DNA of 33,041 nt from Nocardiopsis listeri NBRC 13360 (GCF_001570765.1 NZ_BCSH01000083.1:1-33041), one strand, 5' to 3'; positions 1-8,891 are shown, counted from the first letter of the stretch. Program-made: numbers and translations. Notes: generated by a model from the sequence alone, not told the origin.

Positions 1-68
1 GCCACACCAACCGCCCCCACCCACACCAACCCCCGCCCCCAGCAACCACCCCACCCCACCCCGTGGAA

Positions 69-92
69 TCACTCATTCACTCATTCACTCAT
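69..92. repeat. 8-bp tandem repeat, three copies
   Basis: Three exact head-to-tail copies of TCACTCAT are followed by TTGG. They lie in a gene-free stretch (1-306) whose first 60 bases are a C/A-rich low-complexity run. No coding gene is supported in 1-306. The repeat could be a slippage-prone microsatellite in an upstream region, or simply an edge feature. Confidence 0.85.
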
Positions 93-291
93 TTGGTTCT
101 TGGGGGTTCGTTCCGTTTCACCTGCCCCGGAGCACCGAACCGGATCGGTCGGCCCACCAGTCGCGAACGTATCGAACAGGTGACCCGAAGGCGCGGATTG
201 TGTGCCGCCAAGGTACGTGACCACCGGGTTCCCCGCCGGTAACGTCGGTGGACGACCGGTTCGCCGGCACCTGGGGCGGGTCCTACTCACC

Positions 292-299
292 GGAGGTGA
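292..299 (+). promoter_or_regulatory. Ribosome binding site deciding the SGNH hydrolase start
   Basis: GGAGGTGA lies 7 nt before the ATG at 307. It is a near-perfect anti-SD match and favours this start over the upstream in-frame ATG at 202, which has no such site. Confidence 0.8.
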
Positions 300-306
300 C
301 TTCCGC

Positions 307-1362
307 ATGCTGCGAGCCGCGCGGGCCCGACGCATCGCCGCCGCCACCGCCTTCGGAGGAGGTGGACTCACGCTGGTGGGCGGGGGCACGCTGGCGCTGC
401 TCTACCTCCAGGCCAGGCTGGCCAAGAACGCCATCGGCGTGACCGAGTGGAAGCGGCCCCGCACCGACGGCGCCTATGGCGACGGGGACGGCCCGCCACT
501 GCGGCTGTTGATGATCGGCGACTCCACCGCCGCCGGTTTCGCCGTGGAGGAGGCGCGTGAGACACCCGGCGCGATGCTGGCCGCGGGGATCGCCGCGGCC
601 TCCGATCGTCCGGTGCGGCTGCGTTGCACGGCCAAGCCGGGTGCCACCTCGGCCGACCTCGACCGCCAACTCGAACGGTCCGGGGCTCGCTCGGCCGACC
701 GGCACTTCGACGTGGCGGTGGTCTTCATCGGCGCCAACGACGTGATCCGCCGGGTGCGACCCAACGACGCGGTGGCTGCGCTGCGCGACGTCACCCGGGA
801 GCTGGTGGGGCTGGGCACACCGGTGGTGGTGGCGACCTGTCCGGACCTGGGCACGGTGCGCCCCATCGGCTGGCCGCTACGGTCGGTGGCCCGGCGGGCC
901 TCCCGCCAACTGGCGGCCGCCCAGACGATCGCGGTCACCGAGGTCGGCGGTCGCACCGTCTCACTGAGCGACATCCTCGGCGAGGATTTTCGGACGGACC
1001 CTGGTTCCATGTTCGGACCGGACCGTTTTCATCCGTCGGCTCGCGGGTACGCTCAGGCCGCGTTCGCCGTTCTTCCGTCCGCGTGCGCCGCCCTGGGACT
1101 ACTGCCCGAACTCGACGAGGACGAACGCACCCGTGGCGTCCTGCCGGTCGAACGCGCGGCCGTGGTCGCCTCCGAGACCCCGGGAACCGAGGTCACACGG
1201 GCCGATGGCCCCGAGCCGAGCGGTTCCCTCTCCGGGTGGTCGGCCCTCATCCGCGGTCCGTTCCGCCTCCGGGACACCACCCGAGAAGACGGGAGAGGGC
1301 CCGATCCGAAGGACACACGAACGAGGACCCCGGATGGCGCACGGGAACGCCCGACGGGTTAA
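307..1362 (+). CDS. SGNH/GDSL hydrolase family protein, membrane-anchored
   Basis: A 351-residue protein. An N-terminal hydrophobic stretch (about residues 15-35, after a basic Arg-rich head) suggests a membrane anchor or uncleaved signal, placing the hydrolase outside the membrane. SGNH blocks are clear: MIGDSTAAG with nucleophile Ser73, IGAND at 141-145, and the C-terminal DRFHP with Asp239 and His242 completing the triad. The last ~90 residues are rich in charged residues, Pro and Thr and look disordered. Family members are esterases, lipases or carbohydrate deacetylases; the substrate cannot be read here. Start at 307 was chosen because of the SD at 292. The thiolase follows 39 bp downstream with no visible terminator between, so the two are probably cotranscribed. 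Confidence 0.88.
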   Translation: MLRAARARRIAAATAFGGGGLTLVGGGTLALLYLQARLAKNAIGVTEWKRPRTDGAYGDGDGPPLRLLMIGDSTAAGFAVEEARETPGAMLAAGIAAASDRPVRLRCTAKPGATSADLDRQLERSGARSADRHFDVAVVFIGANDVIRRVRPNDAVAALRDVTRELVGLGTPVVVATCPDLGTVRPIGWPLRSVARRASRQLAAAQTIAVTEVGGRTVSLSDILGEDFRTDPGSMFGPDRFHPSARGYAQAAFAVLPSACAALGLLPELDEDERTRGVLPVERAAVVASETPGTEVTRADGPEPSGSLSGWSALIRGPFRLRDTTREDGRGPDPKDTRTRTPDGARERPTG

Positions 1363-1401
1363 CTGGTCAGTAACAACGTGCCCACGACAAGGACGAGGAA
1401 C

Positions 1402-2622
<1,221 letters not shown>

Positions 2623-2638
2623 TCCGTGAAGCGGTCTC

Positions 2639-2670
2639 GGGCCCCGGACCGGATCGGTCCGGGGCCCTTT
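2639..2670 (+). terminator. Rho-independent terminator after the thiolase
   Basis: Perfect 12-bp stem GGGCCCCGGACC (2639-2650) / GGTCCGGGGCCC (2656-2667), 5-nt loop, then TTT. It starts 16 bp after the thiolase stop codon. Confidence 0.9.
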
Positions 2671-2697
2671 CCGGGTTCGGCCTCATAGCACCTCTGA

Positions 2698-2709
2698 GCG
2701 AACGTTCGC
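2698..2709. promoter_or_regulatory. 12-bp palindrome, possible operator
   Basis: GCGAACGTTCGC is a perfect palindrome in the intergenic region before the small DUF4287-type gene. It lies about 33 bp upstream of the best promoter candidate. It resembles a regulator site but lacks the 4-bp spacer of an actinobacterial LexA box. Confidence 0.35.
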
Positions 2710-2741
2710 GCTCCGACAAGGTAAAAGCCGGCGACCAGGTC

Positions 2742-2770
2742 TTGTCCGAACCGTGAACCTGATGCATGGT
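2742..2770 (+). promoter_or_regulatory. Candidate promoter for the DUF4287-type gene
   Basis: TTGTCC (2742-2747), 17-nt spacer, CATGGT (2765-2770). The -35 is good and the -10 is weak at its first base. Transcription would start near 2777, giving a ~36-nt leader with the SD at 2803. Confidence 0.35.
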
Positions 2771-2812
2771 CGCAGGTGAGTGCCACACGCCCAACGCACT
2801 GCGGAGGTGCCT

Positions 2813-3064
2813 ATGTCGGTTGCCCACTCGCCGGAGATCCACGCAAAGCTCATCGAACGCATCCCGGTCGTGACAGGCCGAGGACTCCACGAGTGGTTCG
2901 ACTCGCTCGACAAGGGACCGGGCCTGCTGCGCCCCTTGGACCGGTCACACTGGCTCGCCGACGAGTACGACCTCACCCACGGCTACGCCCAGGCCATCGT
3001 CACCGAGTACGACCGACGCCGAAGGAACCGGACCATCCCGGCACCGCGCCGCGAGGGTTCCTGA
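2813..3064 (+). CDS. DUF4287-type small protein
   Basis: An 83-residue protein. The pattern GRGLHEWFDSLDK...WLADEYDLTHGYAQAIVTEYDRRR resembles the DUF4287 domain, in which a Trp-containing first helix and a HGxAxAIV second helix are conserved. Function of that family is unknown. It has no signal peptide or membrane segment and is probably cytoplasmic. ATG 2813 is chosen over the in-frame GTG at 2780 because GGAGG at 2803-2807 sits at ideal spacing. It is a monocistronic unit between two terminators. Confidence 0.75.
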   Translation: MSVAHSPEIHAKLIERIPVVTGRGLHEWFDSLDKGPGLLRPLDRSHWLADEYDLTHGYAQAIVTEYDRRRRNRTIPAPRREGS

Positions 3065-3087
3065 CACGGGGAACGGCGAACGCGAAA

Positions 3088-3118
3088 GGGCCGCCCCGAA
3101 GTGTTCTCGGGGCGGCCC
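3088..3118. terminator. Bidirectional terminator between convergent genes
   Basis: 12-bp perfect stem GGGCCGCCCCGA (3088-3099) / TCGGGGCGGCCC (3107-3118) with a 7-nt loop. On the minus strand it is followed by TTT, so it fits the end of the BI-1-like gene best, while also lying 23 bp after the DUF4287-type stop. Confidence 0.88.
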
Positions 3119-3140
3119 GTCCGTGCGGGACGATCGAGCG

Positions 3141-4028
3141 CTAATCGGCGAACATCGTCTTGATGATCCAGAGCAGGCGCAGGATCTCGATGTACAGCCA
3201 GACCAGGGAGACGGTCAGACCGAAGGCGAACTGCCAGGCGAACTTGTTCGGGATGCCGGCGGCGACGCCCTCCTCGATGCCACGGAACTCGATGGCCAGG
3301 GTCAGGGCGGCCAGCACGACGAACACGATGCCGACGCCCAGGCCCAACCAGGTGGGACCGCGCAGGCCCATGCCACCGGCGATGAAGAAGCTGAGCACGA
3401 AGTTGACCAGCATCAGCGCCGCGGCGCCCATGACGGCGTAGGAGACGGCCTTGACGAAGCCGTCGGTCACCTTGATGATCCGGAACTTGTACAGCGCCAG
3501 CATCACGGCGAAGACCGCCACCGTGCCGATCACGGCCTGGGAGACCAGGGAGGGTCCCTCGGACGGGTCGTTGAGGGTGGCCGAGAGGGTCATGCCGAGG
3601 AAGGCGGACAGGCCACCGACCAGCAGCCCTTCCAGCGCCGCGTAGCTCAGGATCGCGACCGGGTTGGTGATCTGCTTGAACGCGATCACCAGGCCCAGTA
3701 CGAGGCCGCCGAGCATGCCCACGAACATGAGCGCCATGCCCAGGCCCTGGTTGCCCATGAAGAGGAAGTAGTTGATGACGCCGAACAGCGCGACCGTGCC
3801 CAGGGTCATACCCGTGCGCACGACCACGTCGTCGATGGTCATCGGCTGGTCGGCCACCGGCTGCTGCGGGTAGCCCGCCTGGGGGTAGCCCTGCTGGGGG
3901 TAGCCCTGCTGCGGGTACGGCTGTCCGTACCCCGGCTGCCCATAGCCCTGCTGTCCGTAGCCCTGGCCGGGCCCGGACTGCTGTTGTAGCGCCCGCTTGA
4001 GGACGGGGTTGGAACTGCGCATCCGCAT
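3141..4028 (-). CDS. Bax inhibitor-1/YccA family membrane protein
   Basis: A 295-residue protein with a soluble N-terminal ~75 residues made of GYGQ/GYPQQ/GQPY repeats, followed by about seven hydrophobic helices filling the remainder. The helix arrangement and Bax-inhibitor-like segments (WLGLGVGIVFVVLAALTLAIEF, FGLTVSLVWLYIEILRLL) fit the BI-1/YccA family, members of which are implicated in membrane-protein quality control and ion leak. The Gln/Tyr/Gly/Pro repeat tail is common on actinobacterial membrane proteins and probably disordered. Two adjacent Met codons (4028 and 4022) are possible starts; an AAGG 12 nt upstream of the first is a weak SD. The gene stands alone, ending at a strong terminator. 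A GGAAC-N18-GTT motif lies upstream. Confidence 0.88.
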   Translation of the reverse strand: MRMRSSNPVLKRALQQQSGPGQGYGQQGYGQPGYGQPYPQQGYPQQGYPQAGYPQQPVADQPMTIDDVVVRTGMTLGTVALFGVINYFLFMGNQGLGMALMFVGMLGGLVLGLVIAFKQITNPVAILSYAALEGLLVGGLSAFLGMTLSATLNDPSEGPSLVSQAVIGTVAVFAVMLALYKFRIIKVTDGFVKAVSYAVMGAAALMLVNFVLSFFIAGGMGLRGPTWLGLGVGIVFVVLAALTLAIEFRGIEEGVAAGIPNKFAWQFAFGLTVSLVWLYIEILRLLWIIKTMFAD

Positions 4029-4071
4029 GTCTAGTAAAGGCCTTTCACGCGTGGATTGCTGCCCACAAAGT

Positions 4072-4097
4072 AACGTACGGGCCTCTTCCCGGGTTCC
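4072..4097 (-). promoter_or_regulatory. Candidate ECF-type (SigR/SigH-like) promoter for the BI-1-like gene
   Basis: On the minus strand GGAAC (4097-4093), an 18-nt spacer and GTT (4074-4072) match the redox-stress sigma consensus GGAAY-N18/19-GTT. A sigma70-like -10 TACGTT overlaps it. It lies about 45 bp upstream of the start codon. Such motifs arise by chance in GC-rich DNA. Confidence 0.35.
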
Positions 4098-4186
4098 GAG
4101 GGAAGGTCACCGTTGGGAAACGGCGACGGCCCGCACCGTCGGGGAACGGAGCGGGCCGCCGAGACCGGCGCGGGCTTCGCGGTCGC

Positions 4187-5113
4187 TCAGTCGCGCGTGA
4201 GCAACGAACGTGCGAAGAAGAGCATGTTGGCGGGACGCTCCGCCAGACGACGCATGTAGTAGCCGTACCACTCGTCGCCGTAGGGCACGTACACGCGCAT
4301 GCGCTTGCCCTCCGCGGCCAGGCGCACCTGCTCGGCGTCTCGGATGCCGTACAGCATCTGGTACTCGTGGTCGTCCGCACCGCGACCGTTGGTGGTGGCC
4401 AGCTCACCGGCGATGGCGATCATCCGTGGGTCGTGCGAGGCCACCATCGGGTAGCCCTCGCCCTCCATCAGGACGCGCAGGGCCCGCACGTACGCCTTGT
4501 CGACCTCCTGCTTGTCACGGAAGGCCACGGACTCGGGCTCGTCGTAGGCGCCCTTGCACAGACGCACCCGGGAACCGGAGCCGCTCAGGTCTCGGCAGTC
4601 GGCCACGGTACGACGCAGGTAGGCCTGGAGCACCGCGCCCACGAACGGGAAGTCCTCGCGCAACTCGCGCAGGATACCCAACGTGGAGTCGACGGTGGTG
4701 TGGTCCTCCATGTCGAGGGTGACCGTGGTGCCGATCGCCTTCGCGGCCTCGGCGATCCTGCGCGCGTTCTCCAACGCGATCTTCTCGCCGTCCGCGTTCA
4801 GGAACTGACCGACGGCCGACAGCTTGACCGAGACCTCGGCGCGATCGCCCAGCCCGGCCTCACCGAGGGCGGCGAGCAGGTCCTGGTAGGCGTTGACCGT
4901 GGCGGTGGCCTGGGACAGGTCGGTGGTGTCCTCACCGAGGAAGTCCAGGGTGATGTAGCGGTCCTCGGCCAACTTGTGGACGGCCGGTAGGGCCTCTTCC
5001 TGGTCTGCCCCCGCGACGAAGCGGGTGACCATGGCCCTGGTCATGGGCGTGCGCTCGACGATCTTGCGGCAGGTCGCGGACCTGGCGGCGAGCAACAGGG
5101 GTTTGCGAAGCAT
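4187..5113 (-). CDS. putA: Proline dehydrogenase
   Basis: A 308-residue monofunctional FAD-dependent proline dehydrogenase that oxidises proline to pyrroline-5-carboxylate and passes electrons to the respiratory chain. Barrel motifs are in order: VSVKLSAVG (94-102), LDMEDHTTVD (133-142), RLCKGAYDEP (184-193), YQMLYGIRD (251-259), and the proline-binding C-terminal YGDEWYGYYMRRLAERPAN (278-296) with the paired Arg residues 288-289. Length matches bacterial PRODH (about 300). Start ATG 5113 has GAGG eight bases upstream. It lies downstream of pruA on the same strand, 147 bp away, with a very stable hairpin in the gap. The product of this enzyme is the substrate of pruA, so the pair completes proline catabolism. 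Also called pruB in mycobacteria. Confidence 0.95.
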   Translation of the reverse strand: MLRKPLLLAARSATCRKIVERTPMTRAMVTRFVAGADQEEALPAVHKLAEDRYITLDFLGEDTTDLSQATATVNAYQDLLAALGEAGLGDRAEVSVKLSAVGQFLNADGEKIALENARRIAEAAKAIGTTVTLDMEDHTTVDSTLGILRELREDFPFVGAVLQAYLRRTVADCRDLSGSGSRVRLCKGAYDEPESVAFRDKQEVDKAYVRALRVLMEGEGYPMVASHDPRMIAIAGELATTNGRGADDHEYQMLYGIRDAEQVRLAAEGKRMRVYVPYGDEWYGYYMRRLAERPANMLFFARSLLTRD

Positions 5114-5216
5114 GGTGACCTCGAAGAAGACGTGCGCGAACCGGTCGTGGTCGGCGCGGACGAAGCACAGCCGGCTGAACCGGCCGCACCGATGGATTCC
5201 TCGGGGGGCGTGGTCG

Positions 5217-5254
5217 GGGCGCGTACCTCCTCAAGACGGAGGAGGTACGCGCCC
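5217..5254 (-). terminator. 16-bp perfect hairpin between pruA and putA
   Basis: GGGCGCGTACCTCCTC (5217-5232) pairs perfectly with GAGGAGGTACGCGCCC (5239-5254) around a 6-nt loop. It starts 6 bp after the pruA stop codon. No T-run follows on either strand, so it may be an intrinsic terminator of the T-less actinobacterial sort, a partial terminator, or an mRNA stabiliser or processing element setting putA level below pruA. Confidence 0.75.
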
Positions 5255-5260
5255 GGGGCA

Positions 5261-6886
5261 CTACCCCTGGTGGGGGTAGGAGGAGACCGTCGGCGCGACG
5301 AACGTCTCCTTGATGGCGCGCGGGCTGGCCCAACGGGACAGGTTCTGCGCCGAACCGGCCTTGTCGTTGGTGCCGGAGGCGCGGCCGCCGCCGAAGGGCT
5401 GCTGACCGACGATGGAGCCGGTCGGACGGTCGTTGATGTAGAAGTTGCCGGCGGTGAAGCGCAGGGCCTCGGTCGCCTTGGCGACGGCCGCCCGGTCGGT
5501 GGCCAGGATGGCTCCGGTCAGGGCGTAGGCCGAACCCTCGTCGACGATCTCGAGGATCGCGTCGAAGTCATCGTCCTCGTAGACGTGGACGGCGACGACC
5601 GGACCGAAGTACTCGGTGCGGAAGACGTCGTTGCTCGGGTCGGTGCCCTCGATGATGGTCGGACGGACGAAGTAGCCGACCGAGTCGTCGGCGGTGCCAC
5701 CGGCGATGATGTTCAGGGTCGGGTCGGACTTGGCGTCCTCCAAGACCTTGGCCAGTTTGTCGAAGGAGCGACGGTCGATGACGGCGCCCATGAAGTTCGA
5801 CAGGTCGGTGACGTCGCCCATGGTCAGGGCCTCGGTCTCGGCGACCAGGTCGTCGCGCATCTTCTCCCACACCGAACGCGCGACGAAGGCACGCGAGGCG
5901 GCGGAGCACTTCTGGCCCTGGTACTCGAACGCGCCGCGGACGATGGCGGTGCGCAGCACCTCCGGGTCGGCGGAGGAGTGGGCGACGATGAAGTCCTTGC
6001 CACCGGTCTCGCCCACGATGCGCGGGTAGGAGCGGTAGTTGGAGATGTTCTCGCCGACGCTCTTCCACAGGTGCTGGAAGGTCTTGGTGGACCCGGTGAA
6101 GTGCACACCGGCCAGTTCGGGGTCGTTGAGGGCGACGTCGGAGACGGCCAGACCGTCACCGGTGACCATGTTGATGACGCCCGGGGGCATGCCGGCCTCC
6201 TCCAGGAGGCGCATGGTCAGCTCGGCGGCGAACTGCTGGGTCGGGGACGGCTTCCACACGACCACGTTGCCCATCAGGGCCGGGGCGGTGGGCAGGTTGC
6301 CGGCGATGGCGGTGAAGTTGAAGGGGGTGATCGCGTAGACGAACCCCTCCAGCGGACGCTGCTCCATCCGGTTCCACACGCCCTTGACGCTCAACGGCTG
6401 CTGCTCGATGAGCCCACGGGCGTAGGAGACGTTGAAGCGCCAGAAGTCGATGAGCTCACAGGCCGCGTCGATCTCCGCCTGCTGGGCGGTCTTCGACTGG
6501 CCGAGCATGGTGGCGGCGTTGATCGTGGCACGCCAGGGGCCGGCGAGCAGCTCGGCGGCGCGCAGGATGATGGCGGCGCGGTCGTCGAAGGACATCGCGC
6601 GCCAGGCGGGGGCCGCGGCCTTCGCGGCGGCGATGGCGTCGCGTGCGTCGTCCTGGGTGGCGTTGCGCATCGTGCCCAGGACGGAGGCGTGCTTGTGCGG
6701 CTGAACGGCGTCGATGGGCTCGCCACCGCCCATGCGGCTCTCGCCGTTGATGCGCATCGGAAGGTCGATGCTCTCGCGGCCGAGCTCCGCGAGCGCGGCT
6801 TCGAGCTCGGCGCGCTCGGGGCTACCCGGAGCGTAGGAGAGAACGGGTTCGTTGACCGGCGTCGGGACGTTGGTCACGGCGTCCAT
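5261..6886 (-). CDS. pruA: L-glutamate gamma-semialdehyde dehydrogenase (1-pyrroline-5-carboxylate dehydrogenase)
   Basis: A 541-residue NAD-dependent aldehyde dehydrogenase converting glutamate semialdehyde/P5C to glutamate, the second step of proline catabolism. ALDH landmarks: TPFN (187-190), VWKPSPTQQF (210-219), HFTGSTKTF (262-270), catalytic Glu293 in VGETGGKDF, and nucleophile Cys327 in EYQGQKCSAASRA, the P5CDH-type active site. Length matches the family (~543). The frame runs open to 7129, but ATG 6886 is the start: GGGAGGTG (6899-6892 on the minus strand) precedes it and the extra N-terminus would be non-homologous. It is divergent from a PucR regulator and first in the pruA-putA unit. 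Regulation probably acts through the palindrome at 6999-7016. Confidence 0.96.
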   Translation of the reverse strand: MDAVTNVPTPVNEPVLSYAPGSPERAELEAALAELGRESIDLPMRINGESRMGGGEPIDAVQPHKHASVLGTMRNATQDDARDAIAAAKAAAPAWRAMSFDDRAAIILRAAELLAGPWRATINAATMLGQSKTAQQAEIDAACELIDFWRFNVSYARGLIEQQPLSVKGVWNRMEQRPLEGFVYAITPFNFTAIAGNLPTAPALMGNVVVWKPSPTQQFAAELTMRLLEEAGMPPGVINMVTGDGLAVSDVALNDPELAGVHFTGSTKTFQHLWKSVGENISNYRSYPRIVGETGGKDFIVAHSSADPEVLRTAIVRGAFEYQGQKCSAASRAFVARSVWEKMRDDLVAETEALTMGDVTDLSNFMGAVIDRRSFDKLAKVLEDAKSDPTLNIIAGGTADDSVGYFVRPTIIEGTDPSNDVFRTEYFGPVVAVHVYEDDDFDAILEIVDEGSAYALTGAILATDRAAVAKATEALRFTAGNFYINDRPTGSIVGQQPFGGGRASGTNDKAGSAQNLSRWASPRAIKETFVAPTVSSYPHQG

Positions 6887-6998
6887 GGGGCACCTCCCTG
6901 GAAAGAATGTCCCTGAACGAGCAGGGTTGGGCTGATTCAACGGTCTCAGAGCGTGGACATCCATGCCTTGTGGGCCGGGCCACTCTTTGCCAAGCTCA

Positions 6999-7016
6999 TT
7001 TGTCCGATGGGACAAA
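6999..7016. promoter_or_regulatory. Inverted repeat, predicted PucR-type operator of the proline locus
   Basis: TTTGTCC-GATG-GGACAAA has perfect 7-bp arms and a 4-bp spacer, in the divergent region between pruA (-) and the PucR-family gene (+). It is the only strong dyad in that 222-bp gap. Assignment to the neighbouring regulator is inference from position. Confidence 0.6.
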
Positions 7017-7068
7017 AAAGAACACTTGCGCATTCGACTCCACCGACGCCGGGCATCCGCGCCTCCAG

Positions 7069-7074
7069 TAGGGT
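7069..7074 (+). promoter_or_regulatory. Candidate -10 box of the PucR-family gene
   Basis: TAGGGT fits the actinobacterial TANNNT -10 pattern. The start site would lie near 7081, leaving a 28-nt leader with the SD GGAGAGGA at 7093-7100. No good -35 is visible, as expected for an activated promoter. Confidence 0.35.
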
Positions 7075-7108
7075 CATACCCCGAACACCCCTGGAGAGGA
7101 AAAACATC

Positions 7109-8878
7109 ATGCCTGTTCAGAAGGGTCAAGAGGGGGCATCCGAGGAGGGTGTCGCTCTACGCGCCCTCTTGCTCGCCCTCGGCGACCCGGTGGTCGACGT
7201 AGTCGCGGCCCCCCATGGACTCGATGTCCAGGTGGACAAGGTCGTCATTCTCGACCCCGAGGACCGCGTGGAGGCGCGGAAGGGCGACCTCGTGCTGTTG
7301 ATCGGGGTACGCGGTTCCCGGGCCCGGAGCATGGTGCGCACACTCGCCGAACGGGGAGCCACGGCGGTCGCGGTCAAGACCGGTGTCCACGCGCAGCCGC
7401 AGGAGGTGTTGCCGCCTCCGGCCGAGCAACGGTCGGGGCGCGTCCAGCGCTCGGCGGAGGAGGCACTGGCCCTGCGAACCGAGGCCCAGGCGGCCGGGGT
7501 CGCGTTGTTGACGGTGCGACCCGAAGTGCGGTGGGACCAGTTGCAGTCGGTGTGCCAGCACATCGTGGACGACGCCAGGGTGACCGCCACCGAGGACCTG
7601 TCGGAGGCGGGCGGCGATCTGTTCTCCATGGCGCAGACCATCGCGCACCTCACCGGCGGGTTGGTGAGCATCGAGGACGCCGCGAGCCGGGTGTTGGCCT
7701 ACTCCAGCGGCGCCGAGGTGGACGAGTTGCGACGACTGTCGGTGCTCGGCCGGCAGGGACCGGAGTCGTACCTGGCGCTGCTGCGCGAATGGGGCGTGTT
7801 CGCCAAGTTGCGCTCGGGCGAGGAGGTCGTGCGCATCGACGAGCATCCCGAACTGGGCATCCGCCGCCGGCTGGCGGTGGGCATCCACGCGGGGCGTCGA
7901 CCGTTGGGCTCGATCTGGGTGCAGGAGGGGTCCGAACCCCTGACCGCGCACGCGGACGAGGCGCTGCTGGGCGCGGCCCGCACCACCGCGCTGCACATGA
8001 TCCGCCAGCGCACCCAGGCCAGCGCCGGCCTACGGCTGCGCGAGGACCTGTTGTCGAGCCTGTTGGAGGGGCGCATCGACGCGAGCGCGCTGGCCGACAC
8101 AGTCGAGGTGCACACCGACCGGGCGGCGCTGGTGATCGCGTTCTCACCGCGTCGAGGTGCGGAGTCCGAGGACGTCGAGGGCGGGACCGGAGAACGCGCC
8201 GACCGCCCCGAACGGGAGTTGCGTCGGCGGCGGCTCATCGACCTGGTGTCGGTGCACACCGCCGCCTACCGGCGCGGTTCCCTGACCACCGAACTGGACG
8301 GTCGGGTGTACGTCCTGCTCCCCGATCTAGCCCGTGGCCGGGAGGGGTGGCGCGGGGTGGAGCAGTCGGTGGTGGCGTTGGGCCGCAGGACGGTGGCGGC
8401 GGCGCGCGCGGCGCTCGGCGTTCGGGTTCAGGCGGCGGTGGGTTCACTGGTGGAACGATTGGGCGACGTGCCCGATTCGCGCGCCGAGGCCGACCGGGTC
8501 CTGGACGCCATGGAACGGGACCTGGACCGGGACGACGACTGGGAGGTGGCGACCATTTCCGACGTGCGCTCGCAGGTGCTGATCAGCGAGACCCTGGCGC
8601 ACCTTCGGGCGGATTCGTCGCTGCGGGATCCTCGGGTGAGTCGGTTGGTGGAGCACGACCGTGCCGGGGGCGCCGACCTGGTGCACTCGTTGCTGGCCTA
8701 CCTGGAGGCGTTCGGGGACGCCCGCTCCGCCGCCGAGCGGCTGCACGTCCATCCGAACACACTGCGCTATCGGGTGCGGCGCGCGGCCACGGTGAGCGGG
8801 ATCGACCTCGCCGACCCGGGAGAGCGACTGTTCACCTGGCTCCAGCTGCTCATGGAGCGGCACGATCCGGACAGATGA
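7109..8878 (+). CDS. PucR family transcriptional regulator (probable proline catabolism regulator)
   Basis: A 589-residue regulator. The N-terminal ~130 residues form a PucR sensory-type domain, the middle resembles a GGDEF-like CdaR/PucR domain, and the last ~66 residues are the PucR C-terminal helix-turn-helix, with LLAYLEAFGDARSAAERLHVH and NTLRYRVRRA. ATG 7109 follows GGAGAGGA; an upstream in-frame start at 6953 lacks an SD and would run through the operator region. It is divergent from pruA. In mycobacteria a PucR-like protein (PruC) beside pruAB activates them, and this arrangement suggests the same role here, sensing proline or P5C. It converges with the tRNA gene, 13 bp beyond its stop. 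Confidence 0.87.
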   Translation: MPVQKGQEGASEEGVALRALLLALGDPVVDVVAAPHGLDVQVDKVVILDPEDRVEARKGDLVLLIGVRGSRARSMVRTLAERGATAVAVKTGVHAQPQEVLPPPAEQRSGRVQRSAEEALALRTEAQAAGVALLTVRPEVRWDQLQSVCQHIVDDARVTATEDLSEAGGDLFSMAQTIAHLTGGLVSIEDAASRVLAYSSGAEVDELRRLSVLGRQGPESYLALLREWGVFAKLRSGEEVVRIDEHPELGIRRRLAVGIHAGRRPLGSIWVQEGSEPLTAHADEALLGAARTTALHMIRQRTQASAGLRLREDLLSSLLEGRIDASALADTVEVHTDRAALVIAFSPRRGAESEDVEGGTGERADRPERELRRRRLIDLVSVHTAAYRRGSLTTELDGRVYVLLPDLARGREGWRGVEQSVVALGRRTVAAARAALGVRVQAAVGSLVERLGDVPDSRAEADRVLDAMERDLDRDDDWEVATISDVRSQVLISETLAHLRADSSLRDPRVSRLVEHDRAGGADLVHSLLAYLEAFGDARSAAERLHVHPNTLRYRVRRAATVSGIDLADPGERLFTWLQLLMERHDPDR

Positions 8879-8891
8879 GCGAGCTCAGAAG

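Noticed and set aside
69..92. Possible CRISPR-like repeat
   Set aside because: Three 8-bp units in direct contact, with no spacers and no cas genes.
3123..3989. 288-codon plus-strand frame opposite the BI-1-like gene
   Set aside because: Asp/His/Gln-rich reverse-frame translation of a membrane protein gene; no RBS.
4085..4157. Several short hairpins between putA and the BI-1-like gene
   Set aside because: Stems of 5-7 bp with 4-16-nt loops and no T-run; not distinguishable from chance in GC-rich DNA.
5132..6916. Long open frame on the plus strand opposite pruA (594 codons)
   Set aside because: It is antisense to a fully recognisable P5C dehydrogenase, with the Gly/Asp/Val/Arg-rich composition typical of reverse frames in GC-rich DNA and no SD or domain.
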